Positions 55,512 through 64,000 of a stretch of 64,000 nt of DNA are shown here, in pieces. The notes under the pieces are model-generated. The model was not told where the DNA came from. It did no database searches and saw only the letters and a program-made list of their open reading frames with translations. This DNA is from Dendrocalamus latiflorus (taxonomy: Eukaryota; Streptophyta; Magnoliopsida; Poales; Poaceae), in contig CM029663.1 of NCBI GenBank assembly GCA_017311315.1, positions 36,716,622 to 36,780,621 on the forward strand, in the 5' to 3' direction. Every line of letters starts with the position of its first letter. Position 1 is the first letter of the stretch. The position numbers and the translations under genes were made by a program.

Positions 55512-58500
55512 ATGGTTCCACATTACCAAGCCACTACCCTGATTGCTTCACCGTCCTATCCAAACGCCATCGCTTGGTCAAGTGAGAACTTGGTGGCTGT
55601 TGCTTCTGGTCACATCGTCACTATCCTGGTATGTGCAATTTCATTACCCTAAAGTATCTACCTTCATTTTTACAGTCAGGCATTACGATAATTCATCAAT
55701 CGGGTTGACCTTGCATTCATCATGTTTTCTCGATTATAGAACCCAGCTGCACTTGAGGGGCCTCGTGGACTGGTTGTGCTTCGCCCTAGCGATCCTTTCC
55801 CCATAGGAGTGGTTAACAGGGAAGGTATTGGTCTTCAGCGAAACACAAGCATTGAGCTACGATGCTACGTTCCTTTTGTATTACACTACATGTTAGTAGG
55901 ATACTCAAGCAATTTGATAGCCAAAATGAAGTGGAAGAGATTCAATCTTGAGATTCTTTAGATTAGGATTGTATAGTAAGAAAAATGCTTCTGAGTTGTG
56001 AGAGTCAAGCTCTGTAGTTACTTTGGAGTTTGGAGTCATTGTGGAAAATTTGAAGTTTTGAACTGAGGCACTGAGTGAGTGCTTTGGTTGAGATCATGGA
56101 GGATCAACTAAGAAAAATGCTTCTGAGTTGTGAGAGCTCAAGCTCTGTAGTTACTTTGGAGTTTGGAGTCATTGTGGACAATTTGAAGTTTTGAACTGAG
56201 GCACTGAGTGAGTGCTTTGGTTGAGATCATGGAGGGTCAACTGCAAAGGATGATGATGATTAACATACGTATTTTTTTAAAAAATTTTATACGAAATAAT
56301 GAAGATTCAATTCAATTATACTGTAAACAGAAAGTTCTTTTCTCAACATGAATATTGCAGTGAAAATGTGAGATGCTATTCAAAATGAAGCAAAAACTTT
56401 TGGAATTATAATGGGTGCAACTGTCTTGACTAGTGAGAGTTTAAGAAGTCAGCTTCTACTTTATGACAATTGAAAAGTAACAATTGTTGCTTGATCTGAA
56501 ATGTTCAGTTCTTAACATTTGCAGATCTCTTTGAACCATGTTTACTGCCCACTTGCTTCGTGCGTGATACTGAACCATGTGCTCGGTCAATTTCATGGTC
56601 TCAACAAGGATTTGCACCTAATTCTGGGTATATATCTTTTGACTAATATGTAAAGATATATTTTTGTCTTACTGCAATGTTTATGTGTGATTAATATTAT
56701 GCTCATCTGTTAATCTTATCGCCTAACATTTTTTTATATGTGTGACTATTTCAGTTGTTTACTTGCTGTTTGCACTGTTGATGGTCATGTGAAGCTTTAC
56801 CGGCCGCCAATTTGTGAGTTTTGTGATGAATGGGTTGAGGTAAGCCTGTTTTGCCAATGTATAATTAATTGGGTTTATAGACTAATCTTGATTTGCATGA
56901 AGTTGATATTAAGACATCTTGAGAGTTAGATTGAATACTCTCCAAATTTCTGTTTTGCAACACTGATTTATCTTGTGTTTGGCTTAGGGCCAAAGTTCCC
57001 ATGATCCATGTGCATATGGACCCTATACATTGTTTTAACAAGATCGTTAAAGCTTTTGGAGTAAAAGGAAGTTAGAGTGAGCTCACCATTAACTGCTTCA
57101 CCTAATTTTCATTCAAATTTTGATATAGCAGTACTTTCTTACTTGTGCGACAAACAAATGAAAATTTGCACTTTTGGTTTGTCATTTGTTTAGAAATATT
57201 TTTTTTGTATTCTTTATCAAATCCATTACAAGTTTGTCCTTGTCAGAGATTAAAATTTCTGTTTTCATTTCATCATGTGTGTTCATTTGGAGTCATCAGT
57301 TTGTCTAGGTCGCAAATACCATTGTGCTTATCAACTTCTAATCCATTGGTCTAGGTCGCGGATATATCTCATTTGCTGTTAAGCTATTACAAAAATATAA
57401 AGTTCGGAGAGGATGATGGTCCTCATTTATTTCCTTGGGTATGCTCCTTTCAACTTGAGCACTGAGAATTCCATTTCCTTGATTATCTCAGAATTGTTTG
57501 CCGAATTTTTTCTTTCATATATTAGGAAAGGGCAATTACCGAGCACGCACATGAGGTAGGATGTGTTGATGAATTGCAAGAACCTCTTTCCTGCAAGGGT
57601 CCTGGACGGAGAAAAAGGAAACCAGCAAGGTGAATGATAATTTTCTATTTCCATCATCAAGTTGTTTCAATACAAAAACATCAAGTCTTTACAGTAAAAC
57701 ACATCATCAAGTTTTGAATAACAGAATGGTCCAAAGGGTTTAGTTCAAGAAAATGATTTTGAGGTTTGTGCCAACAGTTTGATATGGAAATCGAATTGAT
57801 TGTCAGCAAAAATGTAAGGCTCAATGAAGGGAAGGTAGTTTGTATGAATAAGATTTTCATGCCATCACATAGTTCTAGATCAGATCAATAGTGACTCCAG
57901 AGAAATATTTGTGTTTAGCACTTTCCGCTGACTTGAATGCGATCATGTACTTGCTTTCTAGGAGAGCAGTTATATCTTGAGAATATTTTGCAGTTACTTT
58001 ATTAATGAAGTCCAATGCTTAGTGAGGAAATATGGTTTCCAATGAAAAGTTATAAGTAACACCACCTGATTCGTTTTCCCTCTGACTGGCATCCATATTT
58101 CATCAAATTAGACTAGCATAGATATAAGAATGATTTACAAATGTGGTTGGACTGAAAAGGACCATTCTAAGATTTATTCCTACGTAGAAAGAGGGTGACT
58201 TCAATGTTATACAAAGTGATATCTGTCTCCCTTTGGTGTGCGGTTTAAACCAACATTGATATTGTGAAGGCTATGCATGCTCAATTTCTGCTGTTGTTGC
58301 AGTACTGTTGGTAAATGAGAAAAAATGGGGTAACTCAAGCTAATGATGGGAAACATCACTAAACTATATTCATTTTAGCTATTATATAGAGTGCCACTTG
58401 TTGATATGCCAATCTTATCTACCCATTCACATATGAAAGTTACTTATCTTTTCCCCTCTTAGGCTTATTTCTTTTATTTTCTTGCAAGAAGCCGGCATTC

Positions 58501-61500
58501 TTGGTGGCCTTTCTAGCATTCGTATATTGTGCCTGGATTTATTTTAAGTGAACTTTGATTGAATGTAGGTTTGAAAGCTATGTTTATGATAAAGATGAAG
58601 ATGATCTGGATGCCTCAAAGGTTGCGGACTTCTCATTGAATCCATGCTCTAAGTTAAAGAAGACATCTTTGAAAAAGGTACAGATTGTACATGTTCACAT
58701 GTATGCTAAAGTTTCCATTTAACTTTATTTATTTTTAACGCATAAAAGGCAAACAGTATTGTTTCTTAACAAAAGAAAGAACTAATTATCCTGCAAAATT
58801 CAAATTATTTCAGAGCCTATAGTACATAGCTGTCTTCAATTTAACATTCTATTTTATTTTTCCCTAATTGTGATTCCAGACTGTCAAATCTGGACATGAA
58901 ATCGCTGTTGTAAATGGGCAAGGTGGCTCACAAAATATTAAAGAACCACTTCCTTGCAATGGAGAAGACAAACCTCTTCCTCTTATCACAGCAAAACAGT
59001 ATGCATATCGCCATGCACTTTTGTCTTCTCTTGTAGTTGCATGGTCTCCAGTTGTGGCATCACGTGACACTACTTCTTGTTTGTCGAGAAATTGGTGCAT
59101 TCTTGCTGTTGGTTCCAAGTCCGGGGTTGTTTCTTTTTGGAAAATATGTAAGCCCGAGTACTACACAATAGATGTTTGCATGGTTACCAGAGATCCAATA
59201 CTCATTGGGGTTCTCCAAGCTCATAATTCATGGGTCAGTGCCATAAGTTGGGAAGTTTCCTCTGCAGGCTCTTTAAAATCATCACTGCTTTTAGCAACCG
59301 GATGCTCGGATGGAAGGTGAGCACAATTATGTTTATTATTTGTAAATGGTTATGCACTCTCTTTGCCCTGCAACTTTTTGTTCGTTTAAATTGGGGTTTT
59401 ACTGAGTGTTCATGATTCATGGCATGGAAAAAAGGATCAATATGTTTAATCAACTTTAAACAAGATATTTTGAGCTACTAAACAGTGCTTTGAAACAAGG
59501 TCCCAGGCAGCTACATAAGCAGCGGAGTAACTGTAAGCATGAGCCATGCCTTTTCATGCTTGTGCCTTTAATGAAAAAAAACCCACATCCCCATTTTCTT
59601 TGTTAATTGCTGCGGTCAGTATTAAAAGCTGAAACTCGCTACGCTCTACCATGTAACATCTGGGTATTGATGAAAATGCTCTTCCCATATATCCAAAAGA
59701 TTTTGTTGGTCAGTTCAACACCAACTACTAAATTTGATATTCTAATGATTCCTTATTCGTTCTTGAATACATGATAGTTTACTGTAAACCTTTCATATCT
59801 CATATTGGAGAATTATTTTCTTTCTGCAGTGTGAAGATATGGTCAGGTACTATCGAAGGATTAAACGAATGTACAGATATAAAAGAAGTGCCCTTTTCAT
59901 TTGTGGCAGAGGTACATAATAAGCATCAACTCATATTTATGTTCTTTATATTTTGATGCACATAGTTGATATTTGACACTGTTGCAACATCAAATGAATA
60001 GTCTTGCTCATCTTGAACTTTCAAGTTTCTGTCTTCTCTAATTAAATATTCAATTCCAAATGTTCCACTGGTCAGGTCACCACTGATTCATTAGCTCCAG
60101 TCTCGTCAATTTCATTATCCGTACCAGTTCAGCCTCAATATGAGGTTAATTTGGCAGTCGGAAGAGTATCTGGGTCACTAGAAACATGGATATGGAATCT
60201 ATGTAGCAACAAAATTGAGAATATCAGTGCATGTCATGCACATGATCAAGTGGTAAAGCTTCACTGTAGTTGAGTATCTTTTCTCTTCAGTAAAATAAAA
60301 ATAAATGTCTAACATTACCATAGGTGACAGGTTTATCATGGGGTTTGGATGGCCATTGTTTATACAGCTGCAGTGAGGTTCGTTGACTTGCCACAACACT
60401 ATTGGATTAATTCCTTCTGATTGTGTAGGGTAAAAAATGGTTCATGTATGCTTTATTAGCTTGTCTACCGTCGAGCAAAATCTATTTGTTGTTGTCTGAG
60501 TGTGCCCATAGTGTGTGGCTTTGCAATTTGACTAGTTGCTGGTTGCAGAATGGAAATAGCTGTACAAAATATACCTAGTTTATCTAACAGTGTTCTTCAT
60601 TATAGTAGTAGTATTCTGGTGGGGATCATTCTGTGTTTGGAATGCCCATAGACTTGCTAGCCAACTGCATGCAACAGCAGAAAACATAGGTGGTGATGTT
60701 TGATACATTTTTTTGTACATTTTTTCATATGATATCTCAAATTTCCAATTGCTTCAATCAGATCCCACATCTTTCCAAATAGTTCAATCAGGTCCAAACT
60801 CCAAACAGCAATTTTCTATTAGTTTATTTAACAGATATGCTATAATGTTAATGTGGTAACATGTCAGCATATGAGCAATATATGTTCATTTGGTTGTTAA
60901 AATGATAGCAAAAGCTACAAATGCACCGAAATTAACAAAATACTTGTTGCTAATATTGTGACATGGACATCGATCTCAACTGACATTACCATGTGAACAT
61001 CCATTTTCCATACCAGCAAAGCACATGTTGCTAGCTCACATGCTATGTCAGTATGTCTCTTTTGTAGACTTACGAATAAAACTGGTGTCCCAGTTGGAAC
61101 TCATTTGGAAAGATGTGGGACCTGATTCAAGCAATTGAAAGTTTGAGGACTAAGTAAAATTGAGAACATCGGACATATGGTGAAAATTGCTCAAGCTAGT
61201 TGACCACTCCAACTATGGGCGAATGACCACTATCCTGATCCCTTAACATATTGTAATAGTAATGCTGATGGCCATGTGCTAGTGCCGATACCTTTTAATA
61301 CTGTCAAGTGTCAATCCAAGCTTTCTTGTGTAATTGCTGAGAGTGTATGAACAGTATTTGATGGAGTTGTTTTCATTTTGACAAATATGCTTCTAATAAC
61401 TTGAAAAGCTGGTTGCTGTGTTGATTATCGTAGATAACCCCATGATCCTTAATAAATCGTACTAACTGCACACTGTGCTATTTTCTGTATCTCAAACCTT

Positions 61501-63302
61501 GTTTTCTCATGCTGATGCTTAACATTTTGCTTCTTTATCAGGATAATTCTACACGCTGTTGGATCTTCGGCAAAAACCACCTCGAAGAAATTCCTGTGCA
61601 CACAAATTTTCTGGAGCTAAAAGAGTCAACAGATGTAAAATTGAAACTCAACCTTTTCCCCTTCTTCCTGAACGCGTGAGTTATCATCTTTCTAATTGGC
61701 ATCTGAAATGTGCATGCAGCTATCAGATATAGCTGACCGATGCTTTGGTCTTACACTTGCACCTGGAGAACTAATGATTGCTGTGGTATGCTTTAGGCTA
61801 TTTCTTATATCTGATATCTGTTGCTCAACTGCACAATTTGTACTTGAGCTTCTTTATATAATACAACAATTGATGAACGTTTTCTCCTTCAGGTCCGCAG
61901 CTTGGATCCAAACCTATTAAATCAGATGTATCAAGCCAGGTAATTTTGTTTATGAGCTCAGTATTGGTAGTACTGGAGTCTTGTGGTAGAAATTTTCATA
62001 TAATAATTGCTTTGAGATAACCTTTTAGAAAATGCATTGTCATGATAACAATTTTGTTGATTAAACAACAGGATACAAAAGGCAGTGGTTGAGTTCATTT
62101 GGATTGGTGGTCAGTTCCTTGGTATTCCACTAGACAAGAGCATTCATATCTGCAGTGAACAATCTGCAATCTTATCTGCGACTAACTTCTTATGGTGGGG
62201 ATCCAACATTTTTTGGTCATTGAAGAAATATGAAAATGGTCAAAAGGGCCTTGTCTTGTGGGATGTCATAGCTGCGCTACAAGCGTTCAAGAAATCTGCA
62301 CCAACCTTTCTGGAGAATTTAATGCATAAATGGGTCTCAGATTTGTTTTCAGATGATCTACAGTGTGTTTCTATCAATATCCCATATCAGTTACATCACG
62401 ACGTGATGTCGAAGGTCAGCTTGCGGAAGCTACATTTGCTGAATATCATCTGTAGGAAAGTAATGCTTAGCGATCATGTAGCGTATTCTCCTGGAGAAAA
62501 GGGTAATAGTGTGCCAACTGATTTGTGGAGCAATCTTCTAGTAAGCAGTGAAAGAGAGCTGCGAGAGAGGCTTGTGGCTTTCACTTTTGCTGCTGTCTTG
62601 AATCGAATAGCATATTTGCTCAAGGGCGCCTCTATTGAAAAAAGGTGGTTTCCTGTTGGAGTTGCCCAGATGGATTCTTGGGTATCTGTGAATAATGGAG
62701 AAGTGCATAATCAGCTCAAGTCTCTCAGATCGAGGATCGAGGATCTAGGAAGCAGGTATTCATTTTACTAAATTTGTGGATCTTCCATGGTAGCCGATTT
62801 AATTAGTGAAAGGACATGAAACATATGCTAGTCTCATTAGTTCATTGACATGTTGTCTAAAAGAAGTTACTGAGATGTAGCATTGGACGTTGCATCTGTT
62901 TCTTAACTGTTTCTCTCTTGCAGGATCGACTCGGTGTGCGAATACTCGGTCGAAGAAACCTGCAGCTACTGCTCTGCACCTGTTCACTTCGAGTCGCCTG
63001 ATGTAGCCTTGTGCGGAGGTGGCGATCCTGCTACCGCCCCAGCTGAAAGGCACAAGTTGTCAAGATGCACAGCGTCCATGCGTTTGTGCTCCATTCTGCA
63101 ACCAATCTGGCACTGCGTGTGTTGTGGAGGGATGGTCGACAAGCTGCTACCGGAGACCTTCACCACGACGACATCCCCTTTGGATGCCACACATGACGAA
63201 TCGCTCGATTTATCTGCGCCCGCTGTTCCACTCTGTCCCTTCTGCGGCATACTGCTGCAGAGATCGACGCCGGAGTTTCTGCTCGCCATCTCCCCGGTAT
63301 AG
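55512..63302 (+). CDS. TFIIIC90-like subunit (GTF3C4 family), WD40 plus zinc finger
   Basis: Sixteen coding exons join in phase to 901 residues: 55512-55628, 55740-55824, 56525-56627, 56755-56839, 57355-57438, 57526-57629, 58569-58677, 58880-59316, 59830-59911, 60076-60252, 60324-60377, 61542-61634, 61720-61785, 61893-61939, 62072-62755, 62924-63302. All introns are GT-AG. The first about 500 residues are a WD40-type propeller (AIAWSSENLVAVASGHIVTI, CLLAVCTVDGHVKLYRP, WCILAVGSKSGVVSFWK, LLLATGCSDG-SVKIWSG, VSGSLETWIW), fitting the TFIIIC delta domain. The C terminus is a Cys/His-rich finger (ETCSYC, WHCVCCGG, LCPFCG), as in zf-TFIIIC. In other eukaryotes this subunit acts in TFIIIC for tRNA and 5S gene transcription by RNA polymerase III. 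The main ATG has an in-frame upstream stop and context GCGATGG. The gene appears intact. Confidence 0.92.
55979..56240 (+). repeat. 132-bp tandem duplication in intron 2
   Basis: GAAAAATGCTTCTGAGTTGT at 55980 recurs at 56112, and the copies are nearly identical through CTTTGGTTGAGATCATGGAG. Two units fill the middle of intron 2 of the TFIIIC90-like gene. They do not touch the splice sites. Confidence 0.9.
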
Positions 63303-63760
63303 AAGCTAATGGCGCTTGGCAATCTCCCAAGTGCGACGTCAAATATTTTAGTACAGCATTGTGAGTTTGTTCTTAGTAGCGGCTGCTTGTAATCCTGCGC
63401 CGAAATAAGTGTGGCTGTGCCACTAGTGGCATGGCGTGTTCGTGCCAGGCTGGGTGCTGCCATGTACCTTGTGCATTTTTGTGACCACCTGTGTGACTTG
63501 TGAGACGAGCAGTGTGCCGCCGTGTAAGGCAATGAAACGTAGCGAGATTTCTCAACGTCGGATACATACAGAGCACAGAAATATATCCAGGGTGGATATC
63601 GAGCTCGTCATGACATATTTTAATTTAATATTGTTCTATTAATAGTTCGAAATTATTTTTACCGTCAAAATAAAATTTAATTTCATACAAAATCGACATC
63701 AATATTTAATTAATTAATAGGTGTAATTAAAGTAATTTTAAATCGAGCGAACGAACCAAA
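63303..63760 (+). other. 3' untranslated and downstream region of the TFIIIC90-like gene
   Basis: After the TAG stop there are about 230 bases of mixed composition, with a possible polyadenylation signal (AATGAAA at 63530). AT-rich intergenic DNA follows from about 63600. Confidence 0.5.
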
Positions 63761-64000
63761 TTGACGAGCTTTTTTTTCACCCTCGGCGCCTGGTGGGACC
63801 GGCTCAGGAAAATCTCATCAACTAACTTTCATCGTCTCCAGACTCGAGCAGGTGAGCGGACCACTCGCTTCTGCAGAAATTTCCTTCTTTTTGGCCTTTG
63901 TTTCCTCTTCTGTTCTTCCTCCCTCCAAGAACCGATCTCGGAGTCCTCCTATCCGATCTTCCTCGCGTGTGCATGCGGTGTTGTTTCTGTTGTAAAGTAA
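63761..64000 (+). other. Possible 5' leader of the next gene, cut by the window edge
   Basis: A C/T-rich leader-like stretch with a possible donor (CGAGCAG|GTGAGC at 63851) and CTTCTTTTTGGCC-type text runs to the edge. The composition resembles a plant first exon plus intron. No protein is recognised, and the call is weak. Confidence 0.3.

Overview
The window is plant nuclear DNA, almost certainly a grass and most likely Oryza or a close relative (inference). The reasons are genes split by many short GT-AG introns, rice-type MITEs, CACTA, hAT and Mutator-like elements, Ty3/gypsy LTRs of 3-4 kb, and proteins of plant families (RAP-domain chloroplast protein, SIP aquaporin, plant ARM-repeat protein, subtilase, plant TFIIIC90-like protein). 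No bacterial operon, CRISPR array, rRNA or tRNA was found.

Layout. 1-7.5 kb is intergenic, with a MITE (966-1208), a GC-rich hAT element (2770-3492, 8-bp target duplication) and a repeat rich in GCGGTCTGACC-like motifs. 7557-16818 is a complete-length, decayed CACTA (En/Spm) element inserted into a Tourist-like MITE (7544-17050). It carries a TNP2 transposase and a second gene joining a Transposase_24-type region to a Ulp1-type cysteine protease, both on the minus strand. 17-18.4 kb returns to the GCGGTC repeat. 18.5-22.1 kb holds the 3' part of an ARM-repeat gene (minus strand) with a frameshift and a 680-bp Mutator-like foldback element in one intron. 22.4-31 kb is gypsy material, including a reverse LTR inserted into a forward LTR. 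31-36.8 kb has a MITE, a 1.5-kb hAT element and a patch of degenerate repeats, with no recognisable gene.

36.8-42.5 kb is a rearranged gene island: the 3' part of a SIP1 aquaporin (minus, nonsense mutation) is joined head-to-head to a decayed RAP copy (plus), which is followed by an intact three-exon RAP gene (minus). 42.9-55 kb is again nested transposons: a forward gypsy LTR with its primer-binding site, broken by a reverse solo LTR, then a piece of a second CACTA transposase cut by another LTR, then a hAT remnant joined to the C-terminal end of a subtilase pseudogene.

55.5-63.3 kb is the best gene of the window: an uninterrupted 16-exon gene for a 901-residue TFIIIC90-like protein (WD40 propeller plus C-terminal zinc finger). 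Only this gene and RAP look functional. One would act in RNA polymerase III transcription, the other in chloroplast RNA processing, and nothing suggests they work together. The rest shows how nested transposons and local rearrangement erode a gene island. I found no convincing undescribed system. The most interesting items are the SIP1/RAP junction, the foldback element in the ARM intron, the CACTA protease gene with its inverted-duplicated 3' end, and the upstream ORFs of the TFIIIC gene.
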